A stretch of 9,503 nucleotides of DNA. Origin: GCA-2724215 sp015660315 (GTDB lineage Bacteria > Latescibacterota > UBA2968 > UBA8231). This document shows, piece by piece, positions 1 through 6,152 of the stretch. The stretch covers positions 1 to 9,503 of the forward strand of contig JAPYQE010000243.1 in NCBI GenBank assembly GCA_029941315.1, in the 5' to 3' direction. The notes under the pieces are model-generated. The model searched no databases. It was not told the origin of the DNA and saw nothing but the letters and a program-made list of their open reading frames with translations. The position numbers and the translations under genes were made by a program. Numbering within the stretch: position 1 is the first letter of the stretch; each line of letters begins with the position of its first letter.

Positions 1-58
1 AAGCCGGTGTTAAGTGATATTTGACTCCTTAGTTTGTCTCTAATTCGTCAGGGCAATC

Positions 59-81
59 AGAGCATAGACCATCTATGCTCT
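59..81. repeat. Perfect 10-bp palindrome with 3-nt loop
   Basis: The arm AGAGCATAGA (59-68) is followed by the loop CCA (69-71) and its exact reverse complement (72-81). Transcribed RNA would form a 10-bp stem with a tight loop. No run of T follows directly, so it does not look like a standard intrinsic terminator, although a T-rich stretch begins near 100. It lies just upstream of the decayed transposase and may belong to the old insertion sequence or to a REP-like repeat. Bases 1-118 otherwise contain no gene I can support. Confidence 0.6.
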
Positions 82-118
82 AAGCCCAAGGTTCGTTGCA
101 TTTTTTCTTTATCATAAA

Positions 119-534
119 CTCCGCGAGCTAAAACGCAATCGAAGCCCCAACGGGTATTTTCCTCAGGCCGCTCATCAACGCAGCCAAAAACGACCCAAGC
201 GCGTTTCGTCCAAAGCGGCGTATAAAGGCTCGATTGCCCACCGCGTTTCGATTGATGATCGTCCCGCTATCGTCAAAAAAATCGAATTGGTGATGGGGAA
301 GTCGATCTGATGATGGGCGGTCACGGTGGTGGCGGTTTGCTGAGCTTGGTGGACCGAAAAAATTGCTTCACCCGTATTGAACCCGTACTCTCCAAGCATG
401 CCGATCACGTCGCCGACGTAATCATAAGGGCGTTGAGTGATATCAAAGGTCAGGTCCATACACTGACGATGGACAACGGAAACGAATTTGCTCAACATGC
501 AAGAGTCGCCAAGGCCCTTCAGGCCAAAGTGTAT
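119..534 (+). pseudogene. Decayed IS30-family transposase fragment
   Basis: This is the remnant of a DDE transposase that would have moved an IS30-type insertion sequence. In the frame starting at 122 the translation begins RELKRN and continues to HRVSIDDRPAIV (about 238-273), matching the IS30 helix-turn-helix end and the linker before the catalytic core. Close to the A-run at 275-280 the homology moves to another frame (codons from 289), which implies a one-base loss or two-base gain. The second frame gives G-D-G-E-V-D (IS30 proteins have G-D-W-E-G-D), then a LVDRK segment, then TMDNGNEF with the second catalytic Asp at 472-474. Similarity fades after KVY at 529-534, so the C-terminal segment with the catalytic Glu is absent. 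The W-to-G change, frameshift and truncation make it inactive. It converges on the isochorismatase gene. The 5' boundary is approximate. Confidence 0.8.
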
Positions 535-634
535 CGGTACTTTTCCTGCTATTACTTATACAAAATATTATACGCTTCTATCCACCGGATATTCCTCAAC
601 CGCCACTTGCTGCAAAAGAGTTTGGCGAAGGCGT
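535..634. other. Short non-coding gap, no recognised feature
   Basis: This AT-richer stretch lies between the end of transposase similarity and the stop codon of the leftward isochorismatase gene. The open frame of the transposase remnant reads through it to a stop at 640-642 but no longer resembles a transposase. I looked for a terminator for the leftward operon and saw no convincing stem followed by a T-run. Confidence 0.4.
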
Positions 635-1174
635 TTATTTGACCAGACCGGCGATGGTTTTAAACTCCGCTGTGCCCGCCTGTTTTAACAATTCAAAAAG
701 ACACATTTCCACGCCAGTAATTTCTGCGCCCGCCTGCGCCATTCGCTGTAATCCTAACGCTTTGTTTTCGGCCGTGCGCGAAGAAATCGCGTCAGACACT
801 ACTTCGACGTGGTAGCCCGCGTCGAGTAGGTCGCGCGCGGTTTGGTAGACGCAGATATGGGTCTCGATGCCGGCGAGCAGGATTTGCCGGCGACCGGTGG
901 CGCGCAACTGGTCTTGGAAACTGTCGAGGCCGCAGGCGGAAAAGCAGGTTTTGGCCAAGGGCTTCTGCCCGGCGAGCAGCTCGGCGACCTCGGGGATCGT
1001 CGGGCCTAAACCCTTGGGGTATTGCTCCAGCCACAGGATGGGCAACTCTAACGCCTGTGCTCCTTGGATAAGGATTTGTAACTGGCGGTAGAGTGCCTCC
1101 TGCTGGTGCATTAGTGAAGCGAGCTTGCCTTGGATGTCGATGAGCACCAGGGCGGTGTGGTCGCGTTTGAGCAT
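635..1174 (-). CDS. Isochorismatase-family cysteine hydrolase
   Basis: A 179-residue cytoplasmic protein of the isochorismatase-like hydrolase superfamily, which covers isochorismatases, nicotinamidases, carbamoylsarcosine amidases and YcaC-type proteins of unknown substrate. The family's catalytic triad is visible: Asp13 in LVLIDIQGKL, Lys75 in LAKTCFSA and Cys108 in GIETHICVYQT. The GIETHICV segment also carries the usual bend before the nucleophile. Its length is typical for the compact single-domain YcaC-like branch. The ATG lies 3 nt after the stop of the dehydratase gene (TAAGCGATG) and I see no strong Shine-Dalgarno, so translational coupling is likely. It is the last gene of the leftward operon. 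The substrate cannot be read from sequence. Its place behind a sugar-acid dehydratase is not an obvious biochemical pairing, so it may handle an amide or ester side product. Confidence 0.87.
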   Translation of the reverse strand: MLKRDHTALVLIDIQGKLASLMHQQEALYRQLQILIQGAQALELPILWLEQYPKGLGPTIPEVAELLAGQKPLAKTCFSACGLDSFQDQLRATGRRQILLAGIETHICVYQTARDLLDAGYHVEVVSDAISSRTAENKALGLQRMAQAGAEITGVEMCLFELLKQAGTAEFKTIAGLVK

Positions 1175-1177
1175 CGC

Positions 1178-2323
1178 TTAAATGTAGCCGGTCGAGCCGT
1201 CGGGACGCACCGGACTGGAGCGCTCCCAGTGACAATATTCGTCATCGGTGAAGGCTTCTTCGTTGATCTCGATACCCCAACCAGGCCGGTCGGGACGCAA
1301 TTCTAGGTAGCCGTCTTTGGGCAAGTAGGGCTCGTCGACCCAGTCGCCCCAGTCGGATTCGGTGGGCAAGATGTATTCGAGGACCTTGAAGTTGGGTGCC
1401 GAGGCGCAGAAGTGCAGATTGACGGCGGTGGCTAAGGGGCCCATCGGGTTGTGCGGTGCGATGCTGACGTAGTGGGCTTCGGCGATGGCGTTGATCTTCT
1501 TCATTTCCAATAAGCCGCCGCAGACGCAGATGTCGGGCTGGATGATGTCGCAGCCTTGGTTACTAATGAGATTGAGGAATTCAAAGCGATTGTACAGACT
1601 CTCGCCGGTGGCCAAGGGCACGTTCATTTGCGACTTGAGGCTGGTCCAGGCCGGGATGTGCTCGGGGCGCAGCGGCTCTTCGTAGAACATCGGGTCGTAG
1701 GGCGCCAATGCGTTGGCTAACTGCAGTGCGCGAATGGGCTCGAATATTTTGGCGTGCGGGTCGAAGGCGAATTCCCAGTCGTCGGGGCAATTGACGCGCA
1801 GCTCTTCGAAATACTTGGCCGCCTCGGAACAGACCCGGCCCCAGCGATGGGCATCGGGGTCGAGCTTGTAGGGGCTGAGCTTGAAGGCGGTGAAGCCGTG
1901 TTCTTCGTTGAGGCGCTTGGCGGTGTCGGCGGCTTCTTTGCCGTCGCGGCCGCCGATGCCGCGGTAGACGCGTACTTTGTCGCGCGCGTGGCCGCCCAAG
2001 AGTTGATAGACGGGTACGCCGGCGGCCTTGCCGGCGATGTCCCACAGCGCATGGTCGATGCCGGAGATGGCCGACAGGCCGATGCCGCCGGGAGGAAAGC
2101 GAAACTGCTGGTGCAGTTTCATCATGATAAATTCAATGCGGCGTGGGTCGATGCCTTTGATTAGCTCAAAGCAGTAGTCGACGGTAGGTCCGACGGCGAG
2201 ATCGGGGCCGATCGAATAGGTCTCGCCCCAACCGGTGATGCCTTCGTCGGTCTCAATTTTGACTAAGACGCGTGGGCGGTTGCCGAAGCGGGCGACGATG
2301 GGGGTGATCGCGGTGATTTTCAT
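1178..2323 (-). CDS. Enolase-superfamily sugar-acid dehydratase (galactonate dehydratase-like)
   Basis: A 381-residue member of the mandelate racemase/muconate lactonizing enzyme group of the enolase superfamily. These enzymes abstract a proton alpha to a carboxylate using Mg2+; most relatives with this layout dehydrate aldonic acids to 2-keto-3-deoxy acids. The Mg2+ ligands are Asp188 (FDPH), Glu215 (YEEP) and Glu241 (TGES). His190, two residues after the first ligand, matches the second base of galactonate and mannonate dehydratases. Asp264 (QPD), His291 (APHNPMGP) and Glu316 (LEY) complete the barrel. Spacing from Glu215 to Glu241 to His291 to Glu316 (26, 50, 25) equals that of E. coli DgoD; one extra residue lies between the first two ligands. 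I chose ATG 2323, giving MKITAITPIV, because an AAAGG site (2330-2334) sits 6 nt upstream and the family starts this way. The open frame extends to 2488, but that extension overlaps the upstream gene. Galactonate, gluconate and mannonate remain possible substrates. Confidence 0.85.
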   Translation of the reverse strand: MKITAITPIVARFGNRPRVLVKIETDEGITGWGETYSIGPDLAVGPTVDYCFELIKGIDPRRIEFIMMKLHQQFRFPPGGIGLSAISGIDHALWDIAGKAAGVPVYQLLGGHARDKVRVYRGIGGRDGKEAADTAKRLNEEHGFTAFKLSPYKLDPDAHRWGRVCSEAAKYFEELRVNCPDDWEFAFDPHAKIFEPIRALQLANALAPYDPMFYEEPLRPEHIPAWTSLKSQMNVPLATGESLYNRFEFLNLISNQGCDIIQPDICVCGGLLEMKKINAIAEAHYVSIAPHNPMGPLATAVNLHFCASAPNFKVLEYILPTESDWGDWVDEPYLPKDGYLELRPDRPGWGIEINEEAFTDDEYCHWERSSPVRPDGSTGYI

Positions 2324-2329
2324 GGGTGG

Positions 2330-2334
2330 CCTTT
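2330..2334 (-). promoter_or_regulatory. Shine-Dalgarno site deciding the dehydratase start
   Basis: On the minus strand AAAGG lies 6 nt before ATG 2323 and 1 nt downstream of the stop codon (TAG, 2335-2337) of the membrane-protein gene. It supports the 381-residue form over the longer open frame and suggests reinitiation by ribosomes finishing the upstream gene. Confidence 0.65.
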
Positions 2335-4497
2335 CTAGGGTGTGGAAAGCTGGATGGCGTAGACGTGTTCCGTCGAGTCGGCGTACAGGCCCTGCATCTG
2401 CTGCATAATTTTGTTTAGGACCTTTCTTTGGATATCGGTGAGCCAGCGGGTATCGCGGGCGATAAAAAGATAGTCGTCTGGCTGCCATTGGTGCTCGTAG
2501 TCCAGGGCGCGCGCGTGGGCCGAAGGCAACAGGTCGTCCTGTTTTGGGTTACTTATGGGGAAAATGTGGCTCTTTTGGCTCAGCATCAGCGTTTCGGTCG
2601 TGCGTTCGGGGTGCAGGAAAAGGGCAATGCGCTCGCGGTCGGCCGCGTAGCGCTCGATCAGGATTAGCGCGTCGTTTACTTCGGGTTGGTAGGGCTGCGC
2701 GGACCAGGGTGTCGGCGCGGCCGGTGCGCCGCTCAACGGTGAATGCTGCCATTTGGCGATTAAGCCGGGTCCGGTTTCGGCCAACAATACGAAGCCGGCA
2801 ACAAAATAACAATAGGTCGCCGAGCGCGCGAAGGTTTTGGGCACGCGGTCGTCGCGTCGCATAAGGAGCAGCCAGTAGGTGGCGATGAAGACCAGCGGGA
2901 TGCAGATGTGGTAGAGGTTGTTGTGGTGCGAGCGGCCGAGAAAATAGGTGAACTGCACGATGCCGAAACCGGTGAGCCCGGCGATAAAGGCCGAGGACTC
3001 GGCGTCGGCCGGGCGGGAAAGCAACACTCTGTACGCCAGCAAGAGCAGCGAGAGGAAATAGACCGCGATAAAGAGAGCCCAAGGGCGCCAGGCCTCAACG
3101 GTCAGGGTGCCGAATTCGCCGACGCTGTAGAGAGCGAGGTATTCGAAGTAGTGGCTCCACTCGGGCCAGGCACCGGCACGCAGGTAGGTGAAAAGGGCCA
3201 AAAATAAATGGCCGACGGCGACGGCGACGGCGGGTCCGCCGATCAGGGAGGGCAGGCGGCGTAACCTGTGCGGGGCCTGGAGCAGCAGGTAAAGTTCAGC
3301 GCAGGCGTAGGCGGTGAGGGTATAGGTAAAACTTTCGAAGCTCCACAGCGAAGCGAGGCCGACGAGGGCGTAGCGGGCGATGCGCCAGTGGGTGCGAAAG
3401 GCGAAGACGGCCAGCAGCGCGTAGGCCACGCCGAAGCGCAGCGGGCCGGTGGAAGGTAGGGTCGGTCCTGTTTGGCTGAAATAATTGGCGGCGACAATGA
3501 GCAGCAGGGCCGCGACGGCGAAAGACTGCGAGCCGAGCACGCGGCGCATCAGCAGATAGGCCAACGCGTACTGGAGAATGAGCAGCACATTGAGCAGCAG
3601 GGAGAAGCCCTGGTAATTGAGCGGGACGGGCAACAGTTTGAAAAAGAGGGCGAGCGCGTAGATGACGCCGACGCCGTATTGGCAGTTGATGTCGGCGAGC
3701 AGGGTTTTGCCGCGCAAGATGTCGTTGACCGGGCCCAAATAGAAATTGTAGTGGTGGTCTTCGAAGGCAAAGGTGGTGTCGAAGACGAGCAGAACTGTGG
3801 CCAGCAGTACCGTGGCATCGACGGCGACCGAATGCGGCGCGCGCGGGAACGGGCTTTTAAGGTGAGACGAAAGCAGCGCGATAAAGGCCAAGGCCAAGGC
3901 CGCGAAGAGTCGTTGGGAGCCGGACAGTTGCGGCCACCAGGTTTTGGCTAGAAGCTCTGGATTGTCGATCTGGTAACCGCTGAAGTTGAGGCCGACGTAG
4001 AGGGCGGCGATGGGTAGCAGGGCGTAGACACCGGTCGTATTGATCCCGGCGATCAGATGCCGGCCGCGGTCGAGGGCAAAAAACGCGAGCAGATTGGCCA
4101 GGGGCACCAGCCAGACGAGCGGGTAGAGGGCCCGCTCCGCGATTTCGTATTCGTAGAGCCTGGGCGGCGGGAAGTGGAAGACGAAATAGCCGACCCAGCA
4201 CAGGGCGTTGGCGGCCAAGAGCAGCGGGTAGAATGATTCGACTTCGGCGTAGCGCGCGCGCTTGAGTCCGGCGACGAGCAGAGCGGCGGCAGGCCCGGCG
4301 AGCGAGACGGTCGGCCAGCCGACGATGAAGATGCGCCACTCCTCGCTCTCGGAAACGCCGCCCTCGGTGAAAAAGGCGATGAGCCCGGTGAGAAAATAGG
4401 CGGCGTAGGTGAAACCGAGCAGGACGAAGGGCAGCGGCGCGCGGCGGATTTCAGCCAAGGCTTCCGCCAGGCGTCGCACTGGCTGGTCGTCAGACAA
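2335..4497 (-). CDS. Large polytopic membrane protein, GT-C glycosyltransferase-like, function unassigned
   Basis: A 720-residue integral membrane protein with roughly 15-18 hydrophobic segments between about residues 21 and 575, then a soluble tail (about 580-720). Between two early helices is a polar loop, FEDHH at 245-249 followed by YLGPVNDILRG and QYGVG (273-277). An acidic loop after an early helix plus many helices and a C-terminal soluble part is the general layout of GT-C glycosyltransferases (PMT/ArnT-like), which use polyprenyl-phosphate sugars. I see no transporter signature, so this assignment is inference from architecture. Translation appears to start at TTG 4497 (MSDDQP), giving an 8-nt overlap with the GH88 gene, whose TGA is at 4492-4490. 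The site upstream is weak, so coupling probably drives translation; a GTG six codons in is an alternative. It lies inside a catabolic operon, where a glycosyltransferase is unexpected. It could instead be an O-antigen-type or uncharacterised membrane protein. Confidence 0.6.
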   Translation of the reverse strand: MSDDQPVRRLAEALAEIRRAPLPFVLLGFTYAAYFLTGLIAFFTEGGVSESEEWRIFIVGWPTVSLAGPAAALLVAGLKRARYAEVESFYPLLLAANALCWVGYFVFHFPPPRLYEYEIAERALYPLVWLVPLANLLAFFALDRGRHLIAGINTTGVYALLPIAALYVGLNFSGYQIDNPELLAKTWWPQLSGSQRLFAALALAFIALLSSHLKSPFPRAPHSVAVDATVLLATVLLVFDTTFAFEDHHYNFYLGPVNDILRGKTLLADINCQYGVGVIYALALFFKLLPVPLNYQGFSLLLNVLLILQYALAYLLMRRVLGSQSFAVAALLLIVAANYFSQTGPTLPSTGPLRFGVAYALLAVFAFRTHWRIARYALVGLASLWSFESFTYTLTAYACAELYLLLQAPHRLRRLPSLIGGPAVAVAVGHLFLALFTYLRAGAWPEWSHYFEYLALYSVGEFGTLTVEAWRPWALFIAVYFLSLLLLAYRVLLSRPADAESSAFIAGLTGFGIVQFTYFLGRSHHNNLYHICIPLVFIATYWLLLMRRDDRVPKTFARSATYCYFVAGFVLLAETGPGLIAKWQHSPLSGAPAAPTPWSAQPYQPEVNDALILIERYAADRERIALFLHPERTTETLMLSQKSHIFPISNPKQDDLLPSAHARALDYEHQWQPDDYLFIARDTRWLTDIQRKVLNKIMQQMQGLYADSTEHVYAIQLSTP

Positions 4498-5863
4498 AAA
4501 ATAGCGGGTAGGGTTTACCTTCCGCCTCGCGTTGAATTAGGCTCATTAGTTCCATAGTGTGGTAGTCGCCCCACATCGCCGATTCGCCGCAGGGAATTTT
4601 GCGGCCTTTGGGGATGTAGTCCCAGTTGTTGGGGCGGTGGTAGATCGCGTGCAGGGTGATGCCCTGGTGTTTGCGATCGGTGGACAGGTAGGGCTCGGCT
4701 AAGAGGGCCTTGGCGATGGTGAAGGCGGCGGCGCGGTAGCGGCCGCCCTTGCTTTTGTCGCCCTTGGCCAAGAGATAATTACCTAGGCGCAAATAACCTT
4801 GCGCGGAAATGGCGGCGGCCGAGCTGTCGAGCGGCTCGATATCGTTGTAGGGGTCAGAAGGCTTGTTGGTGATCTTGCCGAAGGAGGCGACGCCGGGTGC
4901 GCCGGTGTCCCAGAAGGGGATGCCATCGGCGAAGCTGTTTTCGATGTGGAATTCGGCGGTGGCGATGGCGGCTTTCTCCATCATCTTAATAAGCGCGTTC
5001 TTATTGCCGAAGGGTTTTAGCTCGGAGGCGGAGAGGGTGGTGAAGTATTCGAGCTGTTCGGCGTAGCCGGTAAGTACCCAGGACAGGCCGCGCGTCCAGG
5101 TCGAGAAGGGGGTGTAGCCCTGTTGTGTGCTGGCGCAGCGGTATTGGCCGTCTTTGCTATTGAAGATCGATTCGTGCACGACGCGGCCGGGCACATCCCA
5201 GGTGTCGCGGCCTTCGCCGTAGTAGACATTAAAGCGCGCGTTGGTGGTGGCGTGTTCTATTAGGCGGCCGAGTAGGTTGATGGCCTTGTCGCCTTCGCCC
5301 ATTAACACGTGGCCGAGCTGGTGCGCGGTGCCCAAGATGCGCAATGAGCGCATGGTGTCGGAGAATAGCGAGTGCGGGCCGTTGAACGAGTGGATAAAGC
5401 CGGTGTCGTAGGCGGTTTCGGTCCAGCGGGCGGCTTGGATGGCGCCGGAGAGTTTGATGGCGAGTTCGTAAAATTGCAATTCTCGCGCGTCGTGTGGGAT
5501 GCGGCCTTCGAGCATCAGCCGACGCAGGTTGCCGTAGGTGGAGAGGTTGTTGAAGCCGTGGTCGTGTACGCCGATGTGGGAGACGTGCGGGGCCATCAGT
5601 TCTACCGTGCGGTCGCGGCCTAGACTCAGGAAGCGCTCGTCATCAGTCATGTCGTATTGTAAAATGGCGCAGCCGTATTGAAAGCCCTGGGTCCACTCGG
5701 TCCAGCCGCGGGTGGTGTAGCGGCCTTTCTGGGTGAAGACGGGGGTGCCGTGGTCGGGGTTCCATTTTTTGTCGAGGTCGAGAATTTTTTGGCCGGTCAG
5801 GTCAGTGAAGCGAGTGATGGCGGGTTGTAGTTTTTTGGCGGTCAGGCGGCGGTCTGGTTTCAC
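4490..5863 (-). CDS. GH88-family unsaturated glucuronyl hydrolase
   Basis: A 457-residue protein with the alpha/alpha toroid pattern of glycoside hydrolase family 88. These enzymes remove the 4,5-unsaturated uronic acid left at the non-reducing end by polysaccharide lyases, by hydrating the double bond. Candidate catalytic acids are Asp101 (VHDHGFNN), matching the first Asp of characterised enzymes, and Asp169 (FSDTMRSL), matching the second. Other family-like segments are TRGWTEWTQGFQYG (51-64), RWTETAYDTGF (146-156), WTRGLSWVLTGYA (256-268), DSSAAAISAQGYL (346-358) and GESAMWGDYHTMEL (426-439). No signal peptide is present, so it is probably cytoplasmic. The start is GTG 5863, with AAAGGAG at 5871-5877 and a 7-nt spacer, which decides it. 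It is the first gene of the leftward operon, behind a recognisable promoter, and overlaps the next gene by 8 nt. GH105 is a related alternative, but the two-Asp pattern favours GH88. Confidence 0.85.
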   Translation of the reverse strand: MKPDRRLTAKKLQPAITRFTDLTGQKILDLDKKWNPDHGTPVFTQKGRYTTRGWTEWTQGFQYGCAILQYDMTDDERFLSLGRDRTVELMAPHVSHIGVHDHGFNNLSTYGNLRRLMLEGRIPHDARELQFYELAIKLSGAIQAARWTETAYDTGFIHSFNGPHSLFSDTMRSLRILGTAHQLGHVLMGEGDKAINLLGRLIEHATTNARFNVYYGEGRDTWDVPGRVVHESIFNSKDGQYRCASTQQGYTPFSTWTRGLSWVLTGYAEQLEYFTTLSASELKPFGNKNALIKMMEKAAIATAEFHIENSFADGIPFWDTGAPGVASFGKITNKPSDPYNDIEPLDSSAAAISAQGYLRLGNYLLAKGDKSKGGRYRAAAFTIAKALLAEPYLSTDRKHQGITLHAIYHRPNNWDYIPKGRKIPCGESAMWGDYHTMELMSLIQREAEGKPYPLFFV

Positions 5864-5880
5864 GTAGTAGCTCCTTTGCG

Positions 5881-5980
5881 ATTTGTGGCGGGAAAGATAG
5901 GATGGGGGAGAGGTGGGGTCAATATGGGTGGTTGGTGGGGAGTTGGTGGTTTGTTAGTTTTGGGTGGTGGATCTAGGAGT
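5881..5980. other. Cytosine-depleted, G-rich tract in the divergent intergenic region
   Basis: This 100-nt stretch has 49 G and only 3 C on the plus strand. G-runs occur at 5904-5908, 5915-5918, 5925-5927, 5937-5940 and 5962-5964. The first four are separated by 6, 6 and 9 nt, a loose G-quadruplex layout on the plus strand, with one loop longer than usual rules allow. The tract overlaps the leftward promoter, which reads it as the template strand. No coding sequence is supported here. Confidence 0.6.
5894..5922 (-). promoter_or_regulatory. Sigma-70-type promoter for the leftward operon
   Basis: On the minus strand a -35 box TTGACC (5922-5917) and a -10 box TATCTT (5899-5894) are exactly 17 bp apart. 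The -35 matches 5 of 6 consensus bases and the -10 matches 4 of 6. Transcription would start near 5887, leaving a leader of about 25 nt that contains the AAAGGAG site of the GH88 gene. I saw no clear operator in it. Confidence 0.5.
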
Positions 5981-5984
5981 GGAC

Positions 5985-6119
5985 GGTCCGTTTGGGGGTA
6001 TCCCCGATCGCTCATTCTCGCCGACCATCCCTGGTCGGCTCCGAGGCGACATTCCTATTTTACAATCCTGTAAAATAAGAATGTCGAAATCCGCTCACGG
6101 GGATACCCCCAAACGGACC
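5985..6119. repeat. Nested inverted-repeat element (MITE-like), 135 bp
   Basis: The outer arms 5985-6005 and 6099-6119 are perfect 21-bp inverted repeats, and the next inward pair (6006/6098) also matches, giving 22 bp. Inside are two separate hairpins. One has 8-bp perfect arms, GCCGACCA (6020-6027) and 6032-6039, around the loop TCCC. The other has 18-nt arms (6047-6064 and 6069-6086) with one mismatch around the loop ATCC; the mismatch is C-A on the plus-strand transcript but a G-U wobble on the minus strand. The whole can fold as one outer stem with two inner stem-loops. Terminal repeats with no coding capacity suggest a miniature mobile element or a large structured 5' leader. I found no clear target-site duplication. 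It lies 33 bp upstream of the lyase start. Confidence 0.75.
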
Positions 6120-6137
6120 TCAGCAATGGAGTATTGT

Positions 6138-6143
6138 AGGGAG
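6138..6143 (+). promoter_or_regulatory. Shine-Dalgarno site deciding the lyase start
   Basis: AGGGAG lies 9 nt upstream of ATG 6153. The other in-frame ATG at 6126 has no comparable site, and starts farther upstream would translate through the inverted-repeat element. This supports MEIPKRG as the true N terminus. Confidence 0.65.
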
Positions 6144-6152
6144 CTGCGTATT

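Noticed and set aside
175..498. Minus-strand 107-residue open frame in the transposase region
   Set aside because: It is opposite recognisable IS30 transposase sequence on the plus strand and has no support of its own.
1754..2164. Plus-strand 136-residue open frame opposite the dehydratase
   Set aside because: The minus strand carries all metal-ligand motifs of the enolase superfamily in one frame, so this is a shadow.
2324..2488. N-terminal extension of the dehydratase to 2488
   Set aside because: It overlaps the end of the membrane-protein gene, is Arg/Pro-rich without family similarity, and the AAAGG site points to ATG 2323.
3472..3951. Plus-strand 159-residue open frame, Glu/Gln/Arg-rich
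   Set aside because: It is antisense to the membrane protein; hydrophobic codons read in reverse give Glu/Gln-rich peptides, a common artefact.
5985..6119. Inverted-repeat element as an intrinsic terminator
   Set aside because: It sits between divergent genes, where no transcript needs to end, and no T-run follows the outer stem on either strand.
5985..6119. Inverted-repeat element as a CRISPR array or tRNA gene
   Set aside because: There are no regularly spaced direct repeats with spacers, and no acceptor stem, anticodon loop or T-loop pattern could be fitted.
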